Shown: positions 8,893 through 18,475 of the stretch, one piece after another
How the letters are laid out: the number at the start of each line of letters is the position of its first letter
How positions within the stretch are numbered: the stretch's first letter is position 1
NCBI RefSeq assembly: GCF_030252325.1
Contig: NZ_CP126981.1
Coordinates: forward strand, 4,278,001 to 4,342,000
Origin: Candidatus Mycobacterium wuenschmannii
GTDB taxonomy: Bacteria; Actinomycetota; Actinomycetes; Mycobacteriales; Mycobacteriaceae
Reading direction: 5' to 3'
Length of the DNA stretch: 64,000 nt
Notes under the pieces: generated by a model
The model's input: the letters and a program-made list of their open reading frames with translations, nothing else
Database searches by the model: none
What the model was told of the DNA's origin: nothing
Made by a program: the position numbers and the translations under genes

Positions 8893-11800
8893 ACGGGGAC
8901 GAACGCCGCGGTTGGCCTCGCGACCCGAAAGTTCTGCCACCTGACCTTGCCGCCGCCGTCGCGCTCGGAGGGGAGATGGGCCGACGGTTCGCGGAGTTCG
9001 ACTGGACCGCGCATCCACTCGGGTCGCCGCAGTCGTGGCCGACCGAGATGCGGTCGGTGGTCGCGATGGTGCTGACGTCGAGCTTTCCGATCGTGCTCTG
9101 GCTCGACACCGAAGAGCTGTTTCTGCTCTACAACGACGCCTACATCCCGATCCTCAGCGACCGGCATCCGACCGCGCTGGGACAGCGCGGCCAGTACGCC
9201 TGGTGGGACGTGTGGGAGCCGGTCCAGCCGATGCTGGCAAGCGTCATCGACACCGGCGAAGCGACCTGGTCGCACGATTTGATGCTGCCGCTGCTGACGG
9301 CTGGCCGGCGCCGCGAGCGCTACTTCACCTTCACCTACAGCCCGCTGGTCGGCGAGGACGGCACCACGTTCGGCATCATCTGCCCGTCGTTCGAAACCAC
9401 CGACCGGGTGCTCAGTGAACGGCGGCTGCAGTTGCTCAACGCGGTCGCCGTGGCCGTGATGGACACCAACTCGATCGACGATGCGGTGCGGGCCGCGGTC
9501 GCGGCCTGCGACGGGCGTCCCGATGCGCCCTTCGTCGCCGCCTATGTCGGCGACCCCGCAACCGATGACGTCACGCTGCGTGCGGCCACGCCGTCGGTGC
9601 GGCCGTTGCTGCCGCCGACGCTGGCGGCGTTGACCAAGTCCACCGCCGTGCCGCGCACGAGGTCGGAGGCGCGGGTCATCGACGACGTGTCCGCGATGAT
9701 CGACGGTGTCCACGATGCGCTGGGTGACGACTGCCCGGATCATGCGCTGCTGCTGCCGCTGGGTGAGGGCTCTGCGGCCGGGGCGCTGCTGGTCGGGACG
9801 AACCCGCTGTGCTCACTCGACGACCAGTACGTCGGCTTCTGTCAGCTGCTCGCCGATCAGCTGTCGTCGGCGCTGGCGTCCGCGGTGTCCTACGAGCAGC
9901 AGCGTCAGCGGGCCGACGCGCTGGCCGAACTCGACCACGCGAAGACGGCGTTCCTGACCAACGTCAGCCACGAATTCCGCACGCCGCTCACGCTTTTGCT
10001 CGGCCCGCTGGACGATGCGCTGTCCGACGCCGGACCGGACAGTGCCATCGAAACCCAGCTCAGCATCGCGCGGCGCAACGCGGGGCGGCTGCAACGACTG
10101 GTCGACTCGCTCCTGGACTTCTCCCGCATCGACGCCGGCCGGGCCACCGCCAACCTGCTGTGCATCGATGTCGGGGTGCTGACTTCGCACATCGCGTCGT
10201 CGTTCACCGAGTTGTGCGAGCGGGCCGGCCTCGAGTTGATCCTCGATTGCCGGCCAACGATCGCCGACGTCGACCCGGGGATGTGGGAGACGATCCTGCT
10301 CAACCTGCTGTCGAACGCGGTCAAGTACACGTTGGCCGGGTCCGTCACGGTCGCGGTGCACAGCGATGCGTCGTTCTGCTGCGTCATGATTCGCGACACC
10401 GGCGTCGGCATCGCCGAAGACGACCTGAAGCGGTTGGGGGAGCGCTTCTTTCGGGCCGACGACACCTACGGCCGCAGCGTGGAGGGTACCGGAATCGGGC
10501 TGTCGCTGGTGCACGGTCTCGTCGAATTGCAAAACGGCACAGTGGAATTCGACAGTAAGCTGGGTCGGGGCACTGCCGTCACCATCCGGTTGCCTCGATC
10601 GGCGGGCGGCGCACCGGTCGAGCATTCGCCTGCCGGGCTGGTGGACAACCCCTACCTCGTCGAGGCCGAGCAGTGGGCCTCCTCGCGGCCGGTGCCCTCG
10701 GTCGACGCGTTGGCCGGGCTCGACGGGCGTGAACTGGTGCTGATCGCCGACGACAACGCCGACATGCGAGCGCATGTCGAGCGGGTGCTGTCGGCGCGCT
10801 GGCGCACGGTGTGCGTCGCCGACGGGCTGGACGCTCTCGACGCCGCCCGGGAGTTGCACCCGGATCTGATCGTGACCGATGCAATGATGCCGCGGCTGGA
10901 TGGCTTCGAACTGATCGAGGCGATCCGCTCCGACCTCACGTTGGCGGCGACCCCGGTGTTGATTCTCTCGGCGAGGGCGGGCGCGGAGGCGGTCAGCGAG
11001 GGATACGCCGCCGGCGCCGACGACTATCTACCGAAGCCGTTCAGCTCCCAGGAGTTGACCGACCGGGTGGCGGCGCGGTTGTCGGCCGCCGCGCGCGAAA
11101 TGGCCAGCCGCCGATCCAGCGACGCGCAGGCGCAGATCGCCCTGGATTTCGCGCAACTCGACGCGGCCCTGCAATCCGCCGAATCGGCCGGGGCGATCGT
11201 CGCGGCGCTGCAGGGCGCGACGCTGGGATCCGCCGAGCCGCCGATCGTCTGCCTCGGTGTGCTCGACGCTGAGGCGAAGAACCTCCGATTCGAATACGGC
11301 GCCCCGGTTCCGCCGGAAATCCGCGATCGCTATCACGTCGCGTCGATGGACACCCCGATCGTCCCGGTCGACGTGATCAAAAGCGGTCAGCCCATGGTCA
11401 TCACCGACACCCTCAACCTCAGCTCGCGCTACCAGCATGTCGTCAGCGAAACGGTGGACGCGGTTCGGTCGTGTATCAGCCAACCGCTGCGCGGCATCGA
11501 CGGCAAGATCATCGGATCACTCGGCATGCTCTGGTCGACCCCCCGCGAGTTCAGCCCGGCCGAATTAGATTGGGCCGCACAGGTTGCCAGGGTCACCCAG
11601 TCGACCGTCGACCGGATTCGCAACGTCCAGCGCGAACACCGGATCGCGGTCGACTTCCAGGACCACCTGCTCGATCTCGACCACGGCTCGACGGCCGCGG
11701 TCGTCGCCGCGGTCTACCAGCCCGGCGGTGAGGCGATGCGGGTAGGCGGCGACTGGTATCTGGTCATGCCGCTGGAAAGGCAAGGCCAGGTTGCGATTTC

Positions 11801-12803
11801 GGTCGGCGACGTCGTCGGCCACGGTCTGCCGGCGGCGATCGCGATGAGCCGGCTACGGGCCGGGGTCGCGGCCAGCGCGTTGACCGACCCGGATCCGGGC
11901 GCCGTGCTGTCCACGCTGGATCGCTATGCGGCCACCGTGCCGGGCGCGCGTTGTGCGACGGTCAGCTACGCGGTGATCGACGACGGCTTGGACCCCGAGG
12001 CCGGCGACGGTACCGCGCGGGTCCGTTATTCCTGTGCGGGACACCCGTATCCGTTGCTGGTGACGCCGGATCAGCCACCGGTGTTTCTCTCCGACGGCCG
12101 ACGCCCGCCGGTCGCGGCCTGGGAGAGCCCGCTGAAGCAGAACACCGCGGTCCACGAATTGCCGCCGGGCAGTGCGATCCTGCTGTACACCGACGGGCTG
12201 ATCGAACGGCCCGGCGAGGGACTCGACCACGGCTTCACCAGGCTTCAAGGCGCGGCGGCATACCGGGCCGACCTGCCCGTCGGCGACCTCTGTGACGAAC
12301 TGCTCGAGCGGATGGCCCCGCCCGACGGCTACACCGACGACGTCGTGCTGCTGGCGCTGCGGCCGTGTCACAGCTCGGCACGCAGCTTCGCCACGGTGGT
12401 GCCGGCGTCCCTGGACAACATCTCCGATGCGCGACATCGGTTGCGAGACTGGCTTTCCGGCGTCGAGGTGGACCCGGCCCGGGAGTCCGACATCCTGCTG
12501 GCCACCGGTGAGGCGGTGACCAATGCCATCGAGCACGGCAGCGGCGGCGACGCGAATATGACCGTGTCCATCGAGGCGTTCGTGCGCGGTCAGACCCTCA
12601 CCGCGACGGTCAGCGACGCAGGCCAGTGGTCCGGCGATTCGTCGGCCAGCCAGCGCAGCCTGCAGCGCGGCCGTGGCCTCACCATGATCAACGGGCTCGC
12701 CGACGACGTGCGGACGATCCGCACCTCGGCCGGCACCCGGGTCACGCTCACGTTCGAGCGTGCCGTCCTGCCCGAGGGCCTGGTGGAAGGCGTGACAACG
12801 TGA
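8889..12803 (+). CDS. multidomain hybrid histidine kinase / PP2C phosphatase / RsbW-type kinase
   Basis: A 1304-residue signalling protein with no predicted membrane segment. Domains in order: PAS-like (about 60-170); GAF (180-335); HisKA with phospho-acceptor His361 in SHEFRTPL; HATPase_c (N-box around 472-480, DTGVGIA 503-509, GTGIGL 533-538); receiver (Asp621/622, phospho-acceptor Asp664, Lys716); second GAF (750-910); SpoIIE/PP2C phosphatase (GGDWY 953-957, GDVVGHG 973-979, TDG 1101-1103, Asp1150/1151); RsbW-like HATPase (GEAVTNAIEHG 1207-1217, GRGL 1261-1264). It thus combines a two-component phosphorelay with both enzymes of a partner-switching module. STAS genes overlap it at both ends by 4 nt, giving two candidate substrates. 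Confidence 0.93.
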   Translation: MNGDERRGWPRDPKVLPPDLAAAVALGGEMGRRFAEFDWTAHPLGSPQSWPTEMRSVVAMVLTSSFPIVLWLDTEELFLLYNDAYIPILSDRHPTALGQRGQYAWWDVWEPVQPMLASVIDTGEATWSHDLMLPLLTAGRRRERYFTFTYSPLVGEDGTTFGIICPSFETTDRVLSERRLQLLNAVAVAVMDTNSIDDAVRAAVAACDGRPDAPFVAAYVGDPATDDVTLRAATPSVRPLLPPTLAALTKSTAVPRTRSEARVIDDVSAMIDGVHDALGDDCPDHALLLPLGEGSAAGALLVGTNPLCSLDDQYVGFCQLLADQLSSALASAVSYEQQRQRADALAELDHAKTAFLTNVSHEFRTPLTLLLGPLDDALSDAGPDSAIETQLSIARRNAGRLQRLVDSLLDFSRIDAGRATANLLCIDVGVLTSHIASSFTELCERAGLELILDCRPTIADVDPGMWETILLNLLSNAVKYTLAGSVTVAVHSDASFCCVMIRDTGVGIAEDDLKRLGERFFRADDTYGRSVEGTGIGLSLVHGLVELQNGTVEFDSKLGRGTAVTIRLPRSAGGAPVEHSPAGLVDNPYLVEAEQWASSRPVPSVDALAGLDGRELVLIADDNADMRAHVERVLSARWRTVCVADGLDALDAARELHPDLIVTDAMMPRLDGFELIEAIRSDLTLAATPVLILSARAGAEAVSEGYAAGADDYLPKPFSSQELTDRVAARLSAAAREMASRRSSDAQAQIALDFAQLDAALQSAESAGAIVAALQGATLGSAEPPIVCLGVLDAEAKNLRFEYGAPVPPEIRDRYHVASMDTPIVPVDVIKSGQPMVITDTLNLSSRYQHVVSETVDAVRSCISQPLRGIDGKIIGSLGMLWSTPREFSPAELDWAAQVARVTQSTVDRIRNVQREHRIAVDFQDHLLDLDHGSTAAVVAAVYQPGGEAMRVGGDWYLVMPLERQGQVAISVGDVVGHGLPAAIAMSRLRAGVAASALTDPDPGAVLSTLDRYAATVPGARCATVSYAVIDDGLDPEAGDGTARVRYSCAGHPYPLLVTPDQPPVFLSDGRRPPVAAWESPLKQNTAVHELPPGSAILLYTDGLIERPGEGLDHGFTRLQGAAAYRADLPVGDLCDELLERMAPPDGYTDDVVLLALRPCHSSARSFATVVPASLDNISDARHRLRDWLSGVEVDPARESDILLATGEAVTNAIEHGSGGDANMTVSIEAFVRGQTLTATVSDAGQWSGDSSASQRSLQRGRGLTMINGLADDVRTIRTSAGTRVTLTFERAVLPEGLVEGVTT

Positions 12804-13132
12804 GCCGCGCAGAGTTCCAGCTGGAGATGGCCGCCGGCGACGGCCTCACCGAGGTGACCGTGAAGGGCGAGGTCGATGCGTCGAACATCGTCGAATTCAA
12901 TCGATCGGTGCGGGATCTGCCCGGCGACCGGCCGGTGGTCCTCCAGCTGAGCAGCGTCAAATACCTCGACAGCGCGGGATTCTCGGCCCTGGACCGACTG
13001 CTCGCGGACGACGAGATCCTCATCGTGCTCGCGCCGAACAGCTTCATGTACCGGGTGGCGGAGCTGATGTGCATGCCGATCCACCACGACACCAAGGCCG
13101 CGCGCAAGGCGCTGCGCAACGGCGCAGGCTGA
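12800..13132 (+). CDS. STAS-domain anti-sigma-factor antagonist
   Basis: A 110-residue STAS domain starting at a GTG that overlaps the TGA of the kinase/phosphatase gene (GTGA). The phosphorylation loop is canonical, VKYLDSAGFSAL, with the usual Asp-Ser pair. The upstream open frame is antisense-like noise and the domain begins cleanly at this GTG. Together with the first STAS protein it is a likely target of the RsbW-type kinase and PP2C domains. No sigma factor gene is adjacent, so the final target is unknown. Confidence 0.9.
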   Translation: MSRAEFQLEMAAGDGLTEVTVKGEVDASNIVEFNRSVRDLPGDRPVVLQLSSVKYLDSAGFSALDRLLADDEILIVLAPNSFMYRVAELMCMPIHHDTKAARKALRNGAG

Positions 13133-13141
13133 GGTCGGGCG

Positions 13142-13423
13142 CTATTCGGCGTCCTCGATGGCCTCGCCGAGTTCCTCGAGCAGCCGGTTGTGGTGGTTGC
13201 TGGCCAGCAGGTGGCCGGCCGCGATGACCAGAGCCACCGGCCAGTCGATGAGCTCGAAGGCGGCCAGCGCGGCGATACCGCCGTAATAGGCCAGCGCCTC
13301 GGGCCGCGGGATCTCGACCTGACCGAGCACCGGCAGGTTGATCGCGAACGTCTCGCCCTCCCGAATATGGGCGACCGCGTCCGCCTGGGACGTTTCCCGG
13401 CGAGAATTCTTTTCGGCCATCAT
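13142..13423 (-). CDS. small membrane protein beside CtpH (Rv0424c-type)
   Basis: A 93-residue protein. A polar N-terminus with PVLGQVEIPRPEA leads to one hydrophobic segment (about 47-75) containing FELIDWPVALVIAAGHLLA, then a short acidic tail. It lies 57 bp downstream of ctpH on the same strand, the position of Rv0424c in M. tuberculosis. Its membrane segment shares a [DE]WP[VI] core with the small protein encoded on the other side of ctpH (17947-18378). The function is unknown; a partner or regulator of CtpH is a guess from position. Confidence 0.75.
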   Translation of the reverse strand: MMAEKNSRRETSQADAVAHIREGETFAINLPVLGQVEIPRPEALAYYGGIAALAAFELIDWPVALVIAAGHLLASNHHNRLLEELGEAIEDAE

Positions 13424-13480
13424 TTGCCTTTCAGTAACGTTGGCGTTGCCATTGGGACTGGTGATGCGGTCACCGTCGAG

Positions 13481-16400
13481 TTATGTCGACGACCGATTCT
13501 CTCGCCGACCCACTAGGCGGAGCTGTGGCTGGCCTGCTGACCGTCCCGTTGACCCAGTTGTACGCGGTCCTGTGGCGCCTTGGCGCTGTGGAGATCGTGG
13601 CGACTCGGTCGGAGTCGACGGACCGGCCTCCAGCTCCGCGGGCTTCTTATCTGCGAACACACGGGTCGCGACGGCCACCGCGGCGGTCGCAGCCCCAGCT
13701 GAGCCCAGCGCCTGCGCCCAAGCGATCGGGCCGAGCGGAGTACAGCCAAGCAATTGGCTGACGCCGGGGATGCTGATCAGCGTCCCCATCACGGCCAGCG
13801 ACCCGCCCGCGGTCAGCACGACCAGCGGCGTTCGCGAGTCCAGCAGCGTCTGGCCAAGCTGCGCCGACACCAGCGCCACCAGCGCCACCGTCGACGCACG
13901 CTGGGGGCGTCCGGTGAAGCCGGCCATCGTCCACGCCGCCGTCGCGGCCGCCGCGGTGGTCGCCCCACGGATCGCGACCGCCTGCCACAGCGCGTCCTGA
14001 TCTGGCCCCCTGCCTTCGGTGCGTGCCGGACCACTGGGCTTGCTGACCGCCAGCGCGGCGGCCGGCAATGCGTCGGTGAAGATGTTCACCAGCAGCAACT
14101 GGCGGGTGTTCAGGGGTGAGTCGCCGGTGATCGCGCTGCCGATGATGGCGAACGCCACCTCACCGGCGTTGCCGCCGAGCAGCACCGACACCGCTGCCTG
14201 TACCCGACGCCACAGCTCGCGGCCCTCGTCGATCGCGTTCAGCAACGCTTCGATGCGGGCGTCGAGCAGGACCACGTCCGCCGCGACGCTGGACGAGTCG
14301 CTGCCGCGCGCCACCACGCCGATGCCGACGGTGGCAGCCCGGATCGCCGCCGCGTCGTTGGCGCCGTCGCCGACCATCGCGCAGACCTTGCCCGCGCGTT
14401 CCAACGTCTGCACGACCTGGACCTTGTTCTCCGGCGACATCCGGGCGAAGATCACCCGCTCGGTGACCACCCGTTCCTGGTCCTTGCGCGACAACGCGTC
14501 CCATTCGGCACCGCTGATCACCTCGGTCGCGGTCACCGACATGCCCATCTCCCGGGCGATCGCCGCGGCGGTGATCGGGTGGTCGCCGGTGATCAGTCGG
14601 ATGCCGATGTCACGCTGGGCCAGCGCGGCCAGCAGGGCGGGCGCCTCGGCCCGCGGGGTGTCGGACAGACCGAGGAACCCGACGAGCGAGAGTTCGCCGC
14701 CGGCCAGGTCAGCGATGGCGTCCTCGTCGTCGGCGACCAACTGAGCCTGCTGCGCGCTCAGCCGCCGGCGCGCGACCGCGATCACTCGGAGGCCCTCGGC
14801 GGCGAGGCCGCGGACGGTGGCCTCGACCTCGGGTCCGATGCCGGCGCTGGCGGCCAGCACCACCTCGGGCGCGCCCTTGACGGTCAACTCGTCGCCGGAT
14901 ACCGACGCCGAGAACGACCTGCCGGAGCGGAACGGCAGATGCGCTGTGGTTTCCGCGGCGTTCGCCGCCGGCTCGTGCACCGCGTGCGCGGCCTCGATGA
15001 TGGCGCGGTCGGTCGCGTGCACCTGCGGCCCGCCGTTGGCGTCCGGTGCAGCGCTGGCGGCGCAGCGCAGGACGTCGTCGTCGGCGTAGCCGTCAGCGGG
15101 GTGCACCTGCGAGACGCGCAGCCGGTTCTCCGACAGCGTTCCCGTCTTGTCGAAGCAGACGACGTCGATGCGGCCCAGCGCCTCGACCGACCGCGGGACG
15201 CGCACCACGGCGCCGTAGGTGGTCAGTCGCCGAGCCGATGCCGCCTGCGCGAGAGTGGCGACCAACGGCATGCCCTCGGGCACGGCCGCCACGGTGATCG
15301 CGATACCACTGGCCACCGCTTGACGTAAACCCTTGCGGCGCAACAGGCCCAGGCCGCTGACGAGAAGCCCGCCGCCGACGCTGACCGGGAAGGCCCGGTT
15401 GGTGAGGTGGCTGAGTTGGTGCTCGAGGCCGATCTCCGGCAGCTCACTGGAGACCAGTTCGGCGGCGCGACGGGCCTGGGTGTCGGCGCCGACGGCGGTC
15501 ACCAGCGCCACCGCGGTGCCCGCGACGATCGTGGTGCCGCCGTAGAGCATGCAGCGGCGCTCGGCGAGTACGGCGCCCGGTGTCGGGTCGACCTGCTTCT
15601 CCACCGGCAACGATTCGCCGGTGAGCGTGGACTCGTCGACCTCGAGGTCTTCCTCGTCGATCAGCCGGGCATCGGCCGGGACCACCTCGTGGGTGCGCAC
15701 CTCGATGATGTCGCCGGGGCGCAGTTGCGCGGCCTTGACATCGGTGTAGACGGGCTCGCCGTCGGCACCGACGGTGACCCTGCGGGCCGGTGGAATCTGT
15801 TGGGCCAGAAGCTCGTTCAGTCGACTCTCGGCGCGCAGCCGCTGGCTGGCCGCCAGCATCGAGTTGCCGGTCAGCACCGACCCGACCAGCACCGCGTCGA
15901 CCGGTGAGCCCAGCACCGCGCTGGCGGCCGAGCCCAGGGCCAGCACCGGCGTCAGCGGGTCGGAGAGCTCGGCGCGTACGGCGCGGAGGAACTGCCACAC
16001 CGCCTGGCGCGGACGGTCGGTCAACTCGGCGCCGCGGTACGCCGTCCCGATCGCCCTGCCGGCCAGGCCGTGCCTGGCCTCGGCCTCGTGCTCGACCTCG
16101 TTCGGCGGCAACATCTTCCGGACCTGCTCGGCCGACATCGAATGCCACTCTTGGATCGGCGCGGGCAGCGGGTTCGGCGCGCGCAGCACCCGCCGGGCCA
16201 TCAGGTACCCAGAGAGCAGGCCGGCCGCCGCACCGGTGGTCACCGGACCCGGGCCCCGGCCGCGCACGCCCGGAACCATCAGCAGCGCACCCAACGCCGT
16301 TGCTCCGGTGGCGATTTCGATACCGCGCTGACTCGCCGACTTGGCGGCCGGGATGGCGTGCAGCAGTCGCCAGGCTCCGTCGAGGTCGCTCAGGATCAGG

Positions 16401-17944
16401 TCCGCGGTCCACGGCGGGGGTTCGGAGTCGACGTTGGGCATCAAACCCAAGCCGACGTCCGCCGACGAGAGCGCCTGTGCCGCAGCGGAAGACAGCACCG
16501 CGACGGTGTGCCCCTCGTTCTGCAGGTCGGCCAGGGCCGCGGCGAGCGCGGCGTCGATCGATGCCCGGCCCAGTGGCCGCAGTTCGTCGAACGCAGGCTG
16601 CAGTTCGCCGAGATCCTCGACCTCGACCGAGATCAGCTCCAGGCCGGACCGTCGCGCCTCGGCCAGCACCGCCGACGCCAGCGGATCGTGCGTCGGGCCG
16701 ATCAGCGCCTCGACCTTTGCGTCGACCGCGTGCCAGCCGGCGGTGAGCCCCGTGTTCTCCAGCAGCAGCTGGGCGCGGTTCCAGGCGGGCGACAGTTGGT
16801 CCTCGTCGGCGCCGCGGACCCGCACCACACGTAAGGCGTTGGTGCACAACACCCGTGGGTCGATGACCAGCACGTCGACCCGGTCCAGCCAGCGCAGCTT
16901 CTCCGGCTGCAGCGGCAGCACCGCATGCCGTCCCGCCAGCCCCTGGCCCAGCGCGGCGGCGAACGCCTCTCGGGTGGTGCGGGTGGCTTTCGGTGTGGTG
17001 ACCAGGGCCGCGGTCGAGGCCATCGCAAGGTTGCGGGTGAAGGCGCCGATGGCGGCGGTGCCGAGCAGTTGGACGAGCGCGGCGCGGCGGGCGTGCCGCT
17101 CGACCGGTCCCTCGGCCAGGGGCGTCGGCCGCGACGGCGGATACACCTCGGGGTGCTCGGCGTGGCGGGCCAGCGCCGGCTCGTGTCGGCTCCAGGCCTG
17201 CGCTTCGGCTTGGAATTCAGCGGCCTTCAGGATTTCCATCGCGAGGTCGACGGTCAGCGATGCGGGTGACAGTTCGAGCACGTGGGCGATCACCATCCCC
17301 ACCGACAGCACCGCATCGGTGGCCGAGTGACCGAGATTGTCCTCGAGAAGCTTGCGCAGTCGGGGTTGATAGTCGACCGCGACCACGATCGCCTCGACGC
17401 CGTCGAACAGGTGTGGCAACCGCAGGACGCGGCCGACGACGGCGGCGCTGACGCCGATCGCGGTGGCGCCCACCCCCAGCGCGTTGGTGGCCAGCAGCAG
17501 GCCGTCGCCCGGTAGCGGCTTGGGTCGGGTGTCACTGCGCTCGGTGTCGACGACACCGCTTGCCCGCCAACGCTTCTCGGCATCGTCGACGTCCCGGCAG
17601 AGGTCGCGAAGCGAAACCTGGTCGCTCGACAGGCCGACCACGATCCGCGACAGCGGGCGGTTCACGCTCACCGAGGTCACGCCGGACCTGGCTCGGACCG
17701 CGTCGACGACGAAGCGTCCCAATTCGGCGCCGTCCGGCCCGTCGAGACCGCGCACCTCCACCCACGCGCGGTCACGACCGCGCCAGCTGTGCCGGGTCAG
17801 GGTGGGCGCGGGCAGCCCGGCGGAGAGTGCGCGGGCGCCCTCGCGAACGGGGATCGCGGCGAGCGCGATACCGGTCGACGCGGCCGCTCCCAGGGAATCG
17901 ACCAGCGAGGAAACCGCGCGCAGCGGGAAGGGTAGTGGTGCCAA
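13481..17944 (-). CDS. ctpH: large cation-transporting P-type ATPase CtpH
   Basis: About 1487 residues, far longer than ordinary P-type ATPases but normal for the CtpH/CtpI group. The catalytic DKTGT lies at codon 932 (15151-15137), with TGES in the actuator domain, the hinge MVGDGANDAAA, and the M4 motif PEGMP, which resembles SERCA-like P2 pumps. The N-terminal part contains a degenerate heavy-metal-associated-like fold without CxxC and a duplicated, inactive-looking ATPase half. The ion is not certain; calcium has been proposed for the group. The frame is open to 18151, but that overlaps the upstream gene by about 200 nt, so TTG 17944 just after that gene's stop is preferred; the start is uncertain. 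Confidence 0.88.
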   Translation of the reverse strand: MAPLPFPLRAVSSLVDSLGAAASTGIALAAIPVREGARALSAGLPAPTLTRHSWRGRDRAWVEVRGLDGPDGAELGRFVVDAVRARSGVTSVSVNRPLSRIVVGLSSDQVSLRDLCRDVDDAEKRWRASGVVDTERSDTRPKPLPGDGLLLATNALGVGATAIGVSAAVVGRVLRLPHLFDGVEAIVVAVDYQPRLRKLLEDNLGHSATDAVLSVGMVIAHVLELSPASLTVDLAMEILKAAEFQAEAQAWSRHEPALARHAEHPEVYPPSRPTPLAEGPVERHARRAALVQLLGTAAIGAFTRNLAMASTAALVTTPKATRTTREAFAAALGQGLAGRHAVLPLQPEKLRWLDRVDVLVIDPRVLCTNALRVVRVRGADEDQLSPAWNRAQLLLENTGLTAGWHAVDAKVEALIGPTHDPLASAVLAEARRSGLELISVEVEDLGELQPAFDELRPLGRASIDAALAAALADLQNEGHTVAVLSSAAAQALSSADVGLGLMPNVDSEPPPWTADLILSDLDGAWRLLHAIPAAKSASQRGIEIATGATALGALLMVPGVRGRGPGPVTTGAAAGLLSGYLMARRVLRAPNPLPAPIQEWHSMSAEQVRKMLPPNEVEHEAEARHGLAGRAIGTAYRGAELTDRPRQAVWQFLRAVRAELSDPLTPVLALGSAASAVLGSPVDAVLVGSVLTGNSMLAASQRLRAESRLNELLAQQIPPARRVTVGADGEPVYTDVKAAQLRPGDIIEVRTHEVVPADARLIDEEDLEVDESTLTGESLPVEKQVDPTPGAVLAERRCMLYGGTTIVAGTAVALVTAVGADTQARRAAELVSSELPEIGLEHQLSHLTNRAFPVSVGGGLLVSGLGLLRRKGLRQAVASGIAITVAAVPEGMPLVATLAQAASARRLTTYGAVVRVPRSVEALGRIDVVCFDKTGTLSENRLRVSQVHPADGYADDDVLRCAASAAPDANGGPQVHATDRAIIEAAHAVHEPAANAAETTAHLPFRSGRSFSASVSGDELTVKGAPEVVLAASAGIGPEVEATVRGLAAEGLRVIAVARRRLSAQQAQLVADDEDAIADLAGGELSLVGFLGLSDTPRAEAPALLAALAQRDIGIRLITGDHPITAAAIAREMGMSVTATEVISGAEWDALSRKDQERVVTERVIFARMSPENKVQVVQTLERAGKVCAMVGDGANDAAAIRAATVGIGVVARGSDSSSVAADVVLLDARIEALLNAIDEGRELWRRVQAAVSVLLGGNAGEVAFAIIGSAITGDSPLNTRQLLLVNIFTDALPAAALAVSKPSGPARTEGRGPDQDALWQAVAIRGATTAAAATAAWTMAGFTGRPQRASTVALVALVSAQLGQTLLDSRTPLVVLTAGGSLAVMGTLISIPGVSQLLGCTPLGPIAWAQALGSAGAATAAVAVATRVFADKKPAELEAGPSTPTESPRSPQRQGATGPRTTGSTGRSAGQPQLRLVGRRENRSST

Positions 17945-17946
17945 GA

Positions 17947-18378
17947 TCAGCGGCGGGTGCGCGATTGTGCGCTGCGCGGTTGTCGCGCCGGGGTCCGCTT
18001 GGCCGGTGTCTTGCGCGGCCGGGCGGAACTGGTCGATTTCGCGGGTGCCGCCTTGACGGGGGTGACCGATGCGACGGGGCCGTCGTTGCGGGCGCTGCTC
18101 AGCCGTCGAAGCAACAGCGCGCCACCACCGACGGCCAACAGGATCGGCCACTCGACGAGGCCGGCGACACCGATCGCGCCCAATGTCAGTGCGGCCGCGG
18201 GGGTTGAGTGGCTGCCGCGGTCGATGCCCTTCTGGACGCCGGACGCCGCTCCGGTCACGGCGCCGACTACGCCATTGACTGCGGCCCCTCCCACCGCGCC
18301 CGCGGCGGCGGTGGTCGCTGAGGCGGCGCGGCTGACCGTCCGACTTACGTTGCGTACGGCGCCGTCGACGACACCCAT
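17947..18378 (-). CDS. Ala/Lys-rich small membrane protein beside CtpH (Rv0426c-type)
   Basis: A 143-residue protein. An Ala/Gly/Val-rich amphipathic N-terminal half with repeated GAVxG units is followed by one membrane segment (about 71-93, GVAGLVEWPILLAVGGGALLL). A basic, Pro/Ala/Lys/Arg-rich tail resembles low-complexity nucleic-acid- or lipid-binding tails. ATG 18378 is favoured because GGGAG is five bases upstream; GTG 18384 touches that site. Its stop is 2 bp before the preferred ctpH start, so the two are co-transcribed. Same order as Rv0426c-ctpH. Function unknown. Confidence 0.8.
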   Translation of the reverse strand: MGVVDGAVRNVSRTVSRAASATTAAAGAVGGAAVNGVVGAVTGAASGVQKGIDRGSHSTPAAALTLGAIGVAGLVEWPILLAVGGGALLLRRLSSARNDGPVASVTPVKAAPAKSTSSARPRKTPAKRTPARQPRSAQSRTRR

Positions 18379-18475
18379 GATCACTCCCTGACTCTCGGCT
18401 CGTGAGCCTGTAATCCTATGACCTTGCTAGGCAAATGAACAGCGGATGAATACCCATTGCCTTCATTTTCATACG

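Noticed and set aside
17945..18151. N-terminal extension of ctpH
   Set aside because: It would overlap nearly half of the upstream small membrane-protein gene, which has its own ribosome site and a conserved-position counterpart; the extension has no recognisable sequence.
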